A DNA stretch of 64,000 nt from positions 44,227-108,226 of the forward strand of contig CALAJK010000026.1 in NCBI GenBank assembly GCA_937922795.1, given 5' to 3'. A program made the translations under genes and the position numbers. The stretch is from an uncultured Anaerolineae bacterium (GTDB lineage: Bacteria > Chloroflexota > Anaerolineae > Aggregatilineales > Phototrophicaceae). The notes beneath the pieces were generated by a model that searched no databases, was not told where the DNA came from, and saw only the letters and a list, made by a program, of their open reading frames with translations. This document shows, piece by piece, positions 33,174-41,058 of the stretch (the stretch's first letter is position 1; each line of letters begins with the position of its first letter).

Positions 33174-36041
33174 ATGACCAGCAATCCACCGGTTGAGGTG
33201 CAGCAGCACGGCCAGAGCATCTGGCTGGATTTCATCAGCCGCCGCGCGCTGGAGAGCGGCGAACTCCAGCGCTATATCGATGAGTACGGCGTCGTCGGCG
33301 TCACGTCCAACCCCACCATCTTCCAGAAGGCGATCGGCGACAGCGCCGACTATGACGCGGCCATCACCCAGCTCCTGGAGCTGGACGCCTACGCCATCTA
33401 CGAGCAGTTGGCGATCGCCGATATCCACCAGGCGCTGGACCGGCTGCAGCCGGTGTACGAGCGCACCGACGGCCTGGATGGCTACGTCAGCTTGGAGGTG
33501 TCGCCGTTGATCGCCAACGACACGCAGACGACGATCGCCGAGGCCAAGCGGCTGTTCCAGACCATCAACCGCCCCAACCTGATGATCAAAATCCCGGCCA
33601 CGCCCGCTGGCATCCCGGCGATCGAGGAAGTCATCGCCGCCGGCGTGAACGTCAACGTGACGCTGATCTTCGCCGTCGCCAACTACGAAGAAGTCGCCCG
33701 CGCCTACATGCGCGGCCTGGAGCGGCGGCTGGCCGCCGGCCAGGACGTCCGCCGCATCGCCTCGGTGGCCAGCTTCTTCGTCAGCCGGATTGACGCCCTG
33801 GTCGATCGGCTGCTGGACGACATCATCCGCGCCGCCGAAACCGGCGACCCGGCGCGCGCCGCCGCCGCCCGCGAACTGCGCGGCAAGGCGGCCATCGCCA
33901 ACGCCAAAGTGGCCTACAAGCGCTTCCTCGATCTATTCTACGGGGACAGCTTCGCCCGACTGCGCCAAGCGGGGGCGCGGGTGCAGCGCCCGCTGTGGGC
34001 TTCCACCGGCGTCAAGAACCCGGCCTATCCCGATACGCTGTACGTGGATGCGCTCATCGGCCGGGATACGGTCAACACCGTGCCGCCGGCCACGCTCCAG
34101 GCCTTCAAGGATCACGGCACGGTCGCGGACACGCTGGCCGAGGGGTTGGACGCCGCCGAGGATGTGCTCGACCGGCTGGCCGAGGTGGGGATTGATTTTG
34201 ACCAGGTCACGCGCCAGCTTCAGGTGGACGGCGTAGCGGCCTTCGTCGAGTCGTTCGAGAACCTGCTGGCGCAGGTGAGCGCCAAGCGCGACGTGCTGCT
34301 CACCGGCGTGTTCGCGCGGCAGCAGTTGGCGTTGGGGGCTTATGAGCAGGCTGCCCGGTCGGCGCTGGCCGGCCTGGAGGCGGCGCGGGCCAACCCCCGC
34401 CTGTGGGATCATGACGGCAGCCTGTGGAGGGATGACCCGGCCGCCATCGCCAAGATCAAGAACCGGCTGGGCTGGCTGGATACCCTCCACACGATCGATC
34501 TGGAGCGCCTGAAGAACCTGCAGCGCAGCGTGCGCGGCGGCGCGTTCACCCATGTGGTGCTGCTGGGCATGGGCGGCAGCAGCCTGGCCCCGGAAGTGCT
34601 GTACCAGACGTTCGGCCAGCAGCCGGGCTTCCCGGCTTTTCTCATGCTGGACAGCACCGACCCGGCGCGGGTGAAGGCGGTGGAGCAGGCGGTCGACCTC
34701 AAGCGCACCCTGTTCATCGTCGCCAGCAAGTCCGGCGGCACGATTGAGACCTCCGCTTTCTTCAACTACTTCTACGAGCGCGCCGGGCGCAACGGCGACC
34801 AGTTCATCGCCATCACCGACCCGAACACTGTGCTGGAGAAGCTGGCGCGGGAGCGCCGCTTCCGCGACATCTTCCTGAACCCGGCGGACATCGGCGGGCG
34901 TTACAGCGCCCTCAGTTACTTCGGCCTGGTGCCGGCGGCGCTGATGGGCCTCGACCTGGAGCGCATCTGGGCGGAAGCCAAGCGCATGATGACCGCCTGC
35001 GGCCGGTTGATCCCGGCGCAGCGCCACCCCGGCCTGTGGCTGGGCGCCATCATGGGGGCGCTGGGGTTGCAGGGGCGCGACAAGGTCGTCATCCTCAGCT
35101 CGCCGTCCATCGCCACCTTCGGCAACTGGATCGAGCAGCTCATCGCGGAGAGCACCGGCAAAGAGGGCAAGGGGCTGCTGCCGGTGGTCGGCGCGGTGGT
35201 GGACGCCGCCGACCGCCCGGCCGCCGACCGGCTGTTCATCTACCTGCGCGTGGATGGTGACCCCGGCAGCGCCGGTTTGGACGCCGCCTGCGCGGCGTTC
35301 CAGGCCGCCGGCCACCCATGCGTGACGCTGCGCCTGCCGGACGCTTACGGGCTGGCGGGCGAGTTCTTCCGCTGGGAATACGCCACTGCCATCGCTGGCC
35401 ATTTGCTGGGCATCAACCCGTTCGATGAGCCGAACGTGACCGAGAGCAAAGAGAACACGGCGCGGCTGCTGGCCTATCACCGCGATCATGGCAGCCTGCC
35501 GCCGACCGAGCCGGCGCTGCGCGAGGCCGATGTCGCCCTGTACGCCGCCCCAGACCTGCTGACGATGTTGGGCGAGATCTGCGCTCAGCACCGGTACAAC
35601 TGCGGCGACCTGACCGGCCTGCTGGCGGCGCTGCTCAGTTCGGGGCGGGCGGGCGACTACGTGGCGGTGCTGGCCTACCTGCCGCCCACGGCCGAGCTGG
35701 ACGCCCGGCTGGAGGCGGCGCGGCAGCAGATCGCGCGGGCTACCGGCCTGGCGGTGACCCTCGGCTACGGTCCGCGTTTCCAGCACAGCACCGGCCAACT
35801 GCACAAGGGCGGCGCCAACAACGGCATCTTCATTCAGCTCACGCGGGCCGTGCAGGATGACCTGCCCGTCCCCGGCGAGTCGTACAGCTTCGGCGTGCTG
35901 GAGGCGGCGCAGGCCGCCGGCGACCTGGAGGCGCTGCAGAACAAAGGCCGCCGCGCTGTGCGCCTGCACCTGGAAGGCGACTGGCTGAAAGGGATAGACG
36001 CCCTGGCCGCCGCCGCCGCGCTGGCGGCGCAGCCGTCGTAA
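33174..36041 (+). CDS. tal-pgi: Bifunctional transaldolase/glucose-6-phosphate isomerase
   Basis: About 955 aa fusion. The N-terminal domain (1 to about 365) is a transaldolase: GVTSNPTIFQKAI, then NLMIKIPATPAGIPAIEEVIAAGVNVNVTLIF with the Schiff-base Lys in IKIPAT, and ASVASFFVSRID. The C-terminal domain (about 400-955) is a phosphoglucose isomerase with SIS folds: VVLLGMGGSSLAPEVL, VASKSGGTIETSAFFNYF and FQHSTGQLHKGGANNGIFI near the end. It links the non-oxidative pentose phosphate pathway to glycolysis in one polypeptide. The start at 33174 follows GGGGAG; the track TTG at 33141 does not. Confidence 0.94.
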   Translation: MTSNPPVEVQQHGQSIWLDFISRRALESGELQRYIDEYGVVGVTSNPTIFQKAIGDSADYDAAITQLLELDAYAIYEQLAIADIHQALDRLQPVYERTDGLDGYVSLEVSPLIANDTQTTIAEAKRLFQTINRPNLMIKIPATPAGIPAIEEVIAAGVNVNVTLIFAVANYEEVARAYMRGLERRLAAGQDVRRIASVASFFVSRIDALVDRLLDDIIRAAETGDPARAAAARELRGKAAIANAKVAYKRFLDLFYGDSFARLRQAGARVQRPLWASTGVKNPAYPDTLYVDALIGRDTVNTVPPATLQAFKDHGTVADTLAEGLDAAEDVLDRLAEVGIDFDQVTRQLQVDGVAAFVESFENLLAQVSAKRDVLLTGVFARQQLALGAYEQAARSALAGLEAARANPRLWDHDGSLWRDDPAAIAKIKNRLGWLDTLHTIDLERLKNLQRSVRGGAFTHVVLLGMGGSSLAPEVLYQTFGQQPGFPAFLMLDSTDPARVKAVEQAVDLKRTLFIVASKSGGTIETSAFFNYFYERAGRNGDQFIAITDPNTVLEKLARERRFRDIFLNPADIGGRYSALSYFGLVPAALMGLDLERIWAEAKRMMTACGRLIPAQRHPGLWLGAIMGALGLQGRDKVVILSSPSIATFGNWIEQLIAESTGKEGKGLLPVVGAVVDAADRPAADRLFIYLRVDGDPGSAGLDAACAAFQAAGHPCVTLRLPDAYGLAGEFFRWEYATAIAGHLLGINPFDEPNVTESKENTARLLAYHRDHGSLPPTEPALREADVALYAAPDLLTMLGEICAQHRYNCGDLTGLLAALLSSGRAGDYVAVLAYLPPTAELDARLEAARQQIARATGLAVTLGYGPRFQHSTGQLHKGGANNGIFIQLTRAVQDDLPVPGESYSFGVLEAAQAAGDLEALQNKGRRAVRLHLEGDWLKGIDALAAAAALAAQPS

Positions 36042-36076
36042 GATGCTTGTTCGTGACGCTGAAGGGAGCCGGCAGC

Positions 36077-36706
36077 ATGGATGATGTTGGACGCGACGAC
36101 CTGGACGATCTGCTGGATGACGACGACATCGAGGCTTACTGCGTCCGCTGCCGTCACACGGTCGTGATGGAAGACCCGCAGCCGGTGTGGACGCGCCAGG
36201 GGCTGCCCGCCATGCGCGGCGACTGCCCTGACTGCGGCGGCGCGGTCTTTCGCCTGGGGCGGACGGCGGCGCACAGCCGCGAGGCGCGCCCGGCGGCGGT
36301 GCAGGTGGCGGCGCGCACCCGCGCCCGGCTGGCGCAGGACACCGCTTACATCGCCTTTGCAGACACTGACGCGGTGCACGCCGAACAGCTAGCCGATGAC
36401 CTGCAGAAGGCGGGCATCGCCGCCTGGCTGCACGAAGCCGCGACGTCGTCGGTGCACTGGGCCGGCGGCGTCCACCCGGCGCTGACTGAATGCGCCCGGC
36501 TGGTGCTGCTGCTGTCGCCGGCGGCGCTGGCGGACGCCGGCGTGACCGGAGCCTGGCAGTTCTTCAAAGCCAAGGGCAAGCCGGTGATCATCGCCCAGCT
36601 AGAGGCGGTCGAGCCGCCGGACGCCCTGCGGCGCAGCCCGCGCTTCGATCTGGCCGGGGATTACAAGACGGCCTTCCGCCAGTTGGTCGGGGCGCTGGCG
36701 GGGTAG
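36077..36706 (+). CDS. Zinc ribbon (DUF5679)-TIR domain protein
   Basis: 209 aa from the ATG at 36077. An acidic N-terminus (MDDVGRDDLDDLLDDDDIEAY) leads into a DUF5679 zinc ribbon (YCVRCRHTVVMEDPQPVWTRQGLPAMRGDCPDCGGAVFRLG, two CxxC pairs). The C-terminal half (about 85-209) is a TIR domain: YIAFADTDAVHAEQLADDLQKAGIAAWLHE, HPALTECARLVLLLSPAAL, then AKGKPVIIAQLE. At the position of the catalytic Glu of TIR NADases (usual pattern WxxE) the sequence reads VTGAW, so NAD hydrolysis is doubtful and an adaptor role more likely. It follows tal-pgi by 35 nt and converges on the cyclase pair. Confidence 0.75.
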   Translation: MDDVGRDDLDDLLDDDDIEAYCVRCRHTVVMEDPQPVWTRQGLPAMRGDCPDCGGAVFRLGRTAAHSREARPAAVQVAARTRARLAQDTAYIAFADTDAVHAEQLADDLQKAGIAAWLHEAATSSVHWAGGVHPALTECARLVLLLSPAALADAGVTGAWQFFKAKGKPVIIAQLEAVEPPDALRRSPRFDLAGDYKTAFRQLVGALAG

Positions 36707-36713
36707 CGGCGCG

Positions 36714-38525
36714 TCAGAGGTTCAGCGACTCCAGGTGGACCGGGCCGGTGCGCTTGCGGTGCTTGACCACCCGGTACATCAGGTTGAAGTCCGTCCGTCC
36801 GCGCGTCTTGCGCGGCGGCAGCGGTTCACATTCGTAGAAGGCCTCGACGCGCTCGAACGTGGCCGGGCTGATGAGGACTTCGCCGGGCTGAGCGTTCTCC
36901 TGCAGCAGCTTGCTCAGCTCCATCGCGTCCCCCAGGGCGGTGAACTCGCGCCGGTCGTGGCTGCCGACGTTGCCCAGCACCGCCATGCCGGTGTGCACGC
37001 CGATGCCGTAGAACAGCCGCTGCTCCGGCGGCAGGATCTCGTGCAGGGCGAACAGGTCGTACATCATGCTCATGGCGGCGCGCACTGCCCGCACCGGATG
37101 GTCGTCCTGGGGATTGAACTGGGTGTTGAACAGGCCGGTCGCGGCGTCGCCCATGTACTTGTCCACCACGCCGTCGTATAGGTTGATCGCGTCGCTCGAC
37201 AGGCTCATGTAGCGGTTGATGATCTCCATCAACAGCTCGGGGTCGAGCCGTTCGCTGAAGCTGGTGAAGCCGCGCACGTCGCAGTGCAGCACGCTGATCT
37301 CGCGCTCCTCGCCGGTGATGTCGAACACGTCGGCGCTGCGGATGTTCTCCACCAGGGCGGTCGGCAGGTAGCGGCTGGCCAAGCCGAGCTGGGCTTCGCG
37401 CCGCCGCACCTCGGTTTTGTCGTCCAGCACGATGACCACGCTCTGGCCGGCGCTGTCGCGGTCGCGCAGCGGGCTGAGCATCAGGTTCCAGTAGAACTCC
37501 CACAGGCCGCCCGGGGGCGGCTCGACCTCTAACCGCCGCGGCGCGCCATCCCGCCGCACCTGCTGCAGGGCTTCATCGAAGGCGGGATCAAGGGGCGGCA
37601 GCACGTCGGCCAGCGGTTGGCCGGTTATCTGTTCAGCCGGCAGGCCGATCATGTGGGCGGCGGCGGCGTTGCACAGCGTCACCACATCGTCATGGTTGAG
37701 GGTGATGACGCCGCTGGCGATGGACGAGAAGATGTTGTCCATCAGGTCGCGGACTTCGGTCACCTGGGCGAGCTGCGCTTTGACCGAATCGAACAGACGG
37801 GCGTTCTCGATGGCCACCGCCGCCTGGTGGGCGAAAGCGGTCAGCAGGTTCAGCTCGTGCTGCTTGAACACGCCCACCATGATGCGGTTGTCGCAGTACA
37901 CCACGCCGATAGTCTCGCCGCGGACGTTCAGCGGCACAGCCAGGATGCTGCGCAGCTGCATGCCGGCGATGCTCTGCTGCCCCTGAAAACGCGCGTCCTG
38001 GCTGGCGTTGTCGGTCAGGACGGCTTCGCCGGTGCTGGCGACCTGGTTGACGATGGTGCGGCTGACGGTGAATTCGCTCCGGCTGAGCTGTTCGCGGTCC
38101 AGGCCGCGCGCCACCCGGTACTCAAACTCGCCGGTGTCGCGGTTTTTCAGCACGATATAGCCGCGTTCAGCGCCGGTTAGGTGGATGACGGTGTCCATCA
38201 CCTGGTTCAGCACTTCCGCCGGGTCGAGCGAGGAGTTGATCAGCCCGGCGGTTTCGGCCAGCGCCCGCAGCTGTCCCAGTTCGATCAGCATGCCGCCGAG
38301 CGCGTTGGCCAGCTTATCGAGGTCGGTTTTAAGCTGCCACAGCCCCTCCAGCGCGCCGGTGGGCAGGTTCATGCCGCGCTGACGCAGCACGTCGCGCTGA
38401 GCCCGCAGCACTTCCACCAGGTCATTGATGCGCTGGCTGATCTGCCGCATCTGCACATGGGCGGCGGCCTGCGGCGCGCGCATGCGGGCTGTACTCTCCT
38501 CGTTGAAATTCGTTCCGTCGCTCAT
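36714..38525 (-). CDS. GAF-PAS-class III cyclase homologue, C1-like half
   Basis: 603 aa: coiled coil (20-95), GAF (about 95-245), PAS (about 260-375) and a class III nucleotide cyclase domain (about 405-595). Both metal-binding Asp are present: Asp416 in CDVRGF and Asp460 in DKYMGDAATGLF. The substrate-binding Lys456 is kept. However, the transition-state Asn and Arg of the GDxxNxxxR motif are Glu536 and Leu540 (LGDAMELSKLL), and the purine-selecting Asp is Glu527 (RREFTALGD). Alone it should be inactive as a homodimer. It overlaps the preceding paralogue by ATGA, and that paralogue retains exactly the residues missing here. Cytoplasmic; no TM segments. Confidence 0.88.
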   Translation of the reverse strand: MSDGTNFNEESTARMRAPQAAAHVQMRQISQRINDLVEVLRAQRDVLRQRGMNLPTGALEGLWQLKTDLDKLANALGGMLIELGQLRALAETAGLINSSLDPAEVLNQVMDTVIHLTGAERGYIVLKNRDTGEFEYRVARGLDREQLSRSEFTVSRTIVNQVASTGEAVLTDNASQDARFQGQQSIAGMQLRSILAVPLNVRGETIGVVYCDNRIMVGVFKQHELNLLTAFAHQAAVAIENARLFDSVKAQLAQVTEVRDLMDNIFSSIASGVITLNHDDVVTLCNAAAAHMIGLPAEQITGQPLADVLPPLDPAFDEALQQVRRDGAPRRLEVEPPPGGLWEFYWNLMLSPLRDRDSAGQSVVIVLDDKTEVRRREAQLGLASRYLPTALVENIRSADVFDITGEEREISVLHCDVRGFTSFSERLDPELLMEIINRYMSLSSDAINLYDGVVDKYMGDAATGLFNTQFNPQDDHPVRAVRAAMSMMYDLFALHEILPPEQRLFYGIGVHTGMAVLGNVGSHDRREFTALGDAMELSKLLQENAQPGEVLISPATFERVEAFYECEPLPPRKTRGRTDFNLMYRVVKHRKRTGPVHLESLNL

Positions 38526-40267
38526 GCCGATTTGAACACCTCGTAGATCGGCGTCGCCTGCTGGCGGCCTTTGGCTTTGATCGGCTCACGCGGCTCGCAG
38601 ACGATGCCCGCCGGCCAGCCGCCCAGCCCGGACTGGAGATGCTGACCGGCGGCGTCGCTGATGATGATCTGGCCGGGTTGGGCGTTCTCCAGCAGGCGGT
38701 GCGCCAGGTTGATCGTATCGCCCAGGGCGGTGAAGTCGCGGCGCAGCGGACTGCCGACGTTGCCCAGCGTGGCCACGCCGGTGTGGATGCCGACGCGGTA
38801 AAGGTGGGTATCCGGCGGCAGCCCCTGCTGCGCGTAGAAGGCGGCGAACGCCTCGCGCAGCGCCAGCGCCGCCCGCACCGCCATCAGGGCATGGTTGGCC
38901 ATCGGGTTCAGCTGGCTGTTGAACAATGCCATCAGCTCCGTGCCCATGTACTTGTCGATCACGCCGTTGTGGTCATGGATGCAGTCGGTCGCCACTGTGA
39001 AATGGGCGTTGAGCACCTCCATGATCTGGCCGGGGCGCAGATCGGGCGGGAAGGTCGCCAGCGGGCGCACATCCACGAACATGCAGGTGACCTCGCGGCG
39101 TTCGCCGCCCAGCGCCAGTTGGGCGATCTGGTGGATGTTCTCGACCAGCGCCGGCGGCAGATAGCGGCGCAGGATGTTCAGCTTGTGCTCGCGCTCCCGC
39201 TGTTCGGTTAGGTCGTCCAGCACGATGGCGACGCCCTGCGTCCGCCCTTGTGAATCCTTCAACGGGCTGAGGTTGAAGCTGAGCACCCGCCGTCCGCGCT
39301 CCGGCACGTCCAGTTCGGTCTCGAGCTTCTCGCTCTGACTGCGCTCCCGCACCCGGTGCAGATGGTCGGTGAAGTCTGGACTGAGGCGCGGCAGCGCCGC
39401 CGCCAGCGGCTGGCCGATGGCAGCCTCCGGGGCGATCCCCAGGATGTCGCCCGCGGCCGGGTTGAAGGTCGTCACCCGGTCGGCGGCATCGGCGGTGATG
39501 ACGCCGCTGCCGATCGAGTCGAAAACGTTCGCCATCAGCTCTTTGATCGCGGTCGTCTCCGCCAGGATGGCCTGCACGCGGGCGAACAACCGGGCGTTTT
39601 CGATGGCGACCGCCGCCTGGTTGGCGAAGGATACCAGCAGCTTCTCCTCGCGGGCGGTGAAGACGCCGGAGCGCAGGCGGTTGTCCACGTACAGCGCGCC
39701 GATCACCGTGCCCTTGTAGGTCAGCGGCACGCACACTACCGACCGCAGCGACAGCTGCGCGATGCTCGTCTGATTTTGTATCCGCGGATCTTTGTAGGCG
39801 TTGTCAGTCCGCAGCGGCCGGCCAGTCGTCAGCACTTCTTGCAAGATGGTGGTGCTGCCCTGGAACCCTAGGCCGGCGTCGGGGTTCTCCGGATCGCGCA
39901 CCACCCGCACCGCCAGCGATTGGTCGGTTGGGTTGAGCAGGATGAGGTAACCGCGTTCGGCGCCCGTCAGCCGGATGACCTCGTCCATAGCGCGCGCCAG
40001 GACGACTTCAAGGTCAAGCGATGAGTTGATGAGAGCCGTGGTCTCGGTCAGGGCGCGGAGCTGGCTCAGTTCGGTCTGCTCGCCCTGAAGCTGCTGCCTC
40101 AGGCTGGACAGGTCAGCTTCGACCTGGGCCACGCTCTGAAGCGCGCCCGGCGGCAGCCCCATGCCGCGTATGCGCAGCAGTTCTTGCTGCCGCTGCAGCG
40201 CGGCGGTGACCTCTTGCGCCGAGGCGCACAAGCGTTCTAGCTCCGCCATCGGGTTGAACTCAGACAT
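38522..40267 (-). CDS. GAF-PAS-class III cyclase homologue, C2-like half
   Basis: 581 aa from the ATG at 40267 (the track start is an upstream TTG). Same layout as its neighbour: coiled coil (10-75), GAF (about 75-225), PAS (about 240-355), cyclase domain (about 390-575). Here Asp399 (VDVRP) remains, but the second metal Asp is Thr443 (DKYMGTELMALF). The Asn520 and Arg524 of LGDTINLAHRL, the purine-site Asp511 and Lys439 are all intact. In animal adenylyl cyclases the C2 domain likewise lost the metal Asp (GS in place of GD) and supplies Lys, Asp, Asn and Arg. Translation is coupled to the next gene. Confidence 0.88.
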   Translation of the reverse strand: MSEFNPMAELERLCASAQEVTAALQRQQELLRIRGMGLPPGALQSVAQVEADLSSLRQQLQGEQTELSQLRALTETTALINSSLDLEVVLARAMDEVIRLTGAERGYLILLNPTDQSLAVRVVRDPENPDAGLGFQGSTTILQEVLTTGRPLRTDNAYKDPRIQNQTSIAQLSLRSVVCVPLTYKGTVIGALYVDNRLRSGVFTAREEKLLVSFANQAAVAIENARLFARVQAILAETTAIKELMANVFDSIGSGVITADAADRVTTFNPAAGDILGIAPEAAIGQPLAAALPRLSPDFTDHLHRVRERSQSEKLETELDVPERGRRVLSFNLSPLKDSQGRTQGVAIVLDDLTEQREREHKLNILRRYLPPALVENIHQIAQLALGGERREVTCMFVDVRPLATFPPDLRPGQIMEVLNAHFTVATDCIHDHNGVIDKYMGTELMALFNSQLNPMANHALMAVRAALALREAFAAFYAQQGLPPDTHLYRVGIHTGVATLGNVGSPLRRDFTALGDTINLAHRLLENAQPGQIIISDAAGQHLQSGLGGWPAGIVCEPREPIKAKGRQQATPIYEVFKSA

Positions 40268-40483
40268 CGATGAATGTGATCTCGTATGCGCCAAACCGAA
40301 CGCAAATTATACTGCAAACTTCAGCAGTTCGCCCTGAATGTGACAGGGGGTGTGCAGGGCTATCGCTTCAAAATCGGCTTTGAACCATTTTTCGGCCTCT
40401 GACCCTCAACCCCCAGCCCTTTCTCCTTGGGGAGAAGGGGCGTAAGTGCGATATTCACCGCTCGCCCTGAGGGCTGTGCGTGA

Positions 40484-40542
40484 CCTTTATGACCTGTTTA
40501 ACGCCTTCTTGAACCTCACGATGATGGTTCTCGCAGGATTAT
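40484..40542. repeat. 59-bp direct repeat, copy 1
   Basis: CCTTTATGACCTGTTTAACG ... TCTCGCAGGATTAT. It differs from copy 2 at two positions. Its core, GAACC-N10-GGTTC, can fold into a hairpin. Copies are 245 bp apart. Confidence 0.8.
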
Positions 40543-40599
40543 GATAGTTCACTACAGACTTGTGGATCATGTTTAGCCCTGAGGGCGAGGCGGGGCGCT

Positions 40600-40626
40600 C
40601 CCTTCCCCCATCGCATGGGGGAAGGG
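40600..40626. repeat. Perfect 12-bp inverted repeat
   Basis: CCCTTCCCCCAT-CGC-ATGGGGGAAGGG, a perfect hairpin between the two 59-bp repeats. Confidence 0.8.
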
Positions 40627-40728
40627 CTGGGGCTGGGGGATGATTATCCCCTCCCCCGACCCCTCCCCGTAAACAGAGAGGGGAGCATCCCTTCTCCAGT
40701 GCCTGCAGGCTGTGCATAACTCACATCG

Positions 40729-40787
40729 CCTTTATGATCTGTTTAACGCCTTCTTGAACCTCACGATGATGGTTCTCGCAGAATTAT
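40729..40787. repeat. 59-bp direct repeat, copy 2
   Basis: CCTTTATGATCTGTTTAACG ... TCTCGCAGAATTAT, 57 of 59 positions equal to copy 1. Both copies are preceded by GGCTGTGC, with different spacing. Confidence 0.8.
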
Positions 40788-40844
40788 AATTTCATTAGAA
40801 CAACGCGGTGGATGCTTGTGCCCTCACGCTAAATCTCCCCCTCA

Positions 40845-40935
40845 GGAAGAGGGGCTTTTAAGAACCTGTCCGCACCCCCGTCGCCCTGGGGGACAAGAGC
40901 TGGGGTGCTGAGGACGTTCTGGAGTCTCTTCCGCG
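40845..40935. repeat. Dispersed intergenic repeat, copy B
   Basis: GGAAGAGGGGCTTTTAAGAACC, then CGCACCCCCGTCGCC, and ending GGAGTCTCTTCC. It resembles 16571-16642 block by block, with insertions, and is probably a member of a genome-wide family. Confidence 0.45.
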
Positions 40936-41013
40936 CTGTTGTGTAGGGCTGCCGCGTTTAGCGTTCGTCTGCAAAACGTCAGGTTTGTTAGGCAGCCGCC
41001 AGCGGGCTGGGGT

Positions 41014-41019
41014 TATAAT
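41014..41019 (+). promoter_or_regulatory. -10 element for the first permease gene
   Basis: A perfect TATAAT in GGTTATAATGC, 40 nt before the GTG start. No good -35 at 16-18 bp. Confidence 0.4.
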
Positions 41020-41058
41020 GCATGTGTTCAGCCGGCTCATGATTTCGAGGGCATCAGA

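Larger units (their letters stand above)
40268..41058. other. 790-bp non-coding island rich in repeats and hairpins
   Basis: No gene is supported; the 76-aa minus ORF at 40487-40717 runs through repeats and is rejected. The island contains a 59-bp direct repeat pair, at least three perfect or near-perfect hairpins (for example CCCTTTCTCC-TTGG-GGAGAAGGGG near 40418), several GCCCTGAGGGC blocks, and copy B of a dispersed repeat. It separates the divergent cyclase and permease operons. Confidence 0.6.

Noticed and set aside
33933-35969. 678-aa minus-strand ORF
   Set aside because: Antisense to tal-pgi, which is unmistakable.
40487-40717. 76-aa minus-strand ORF in the repeat island
   Set aside because: It runs through the direct repeat and hairpins, and has no homology signal or ribosome-binding site.
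40484-40787. CRISPR-like array
   Set aside because: Only two copies of 59 bp, spaced 245 bp apart, and no cas genes.
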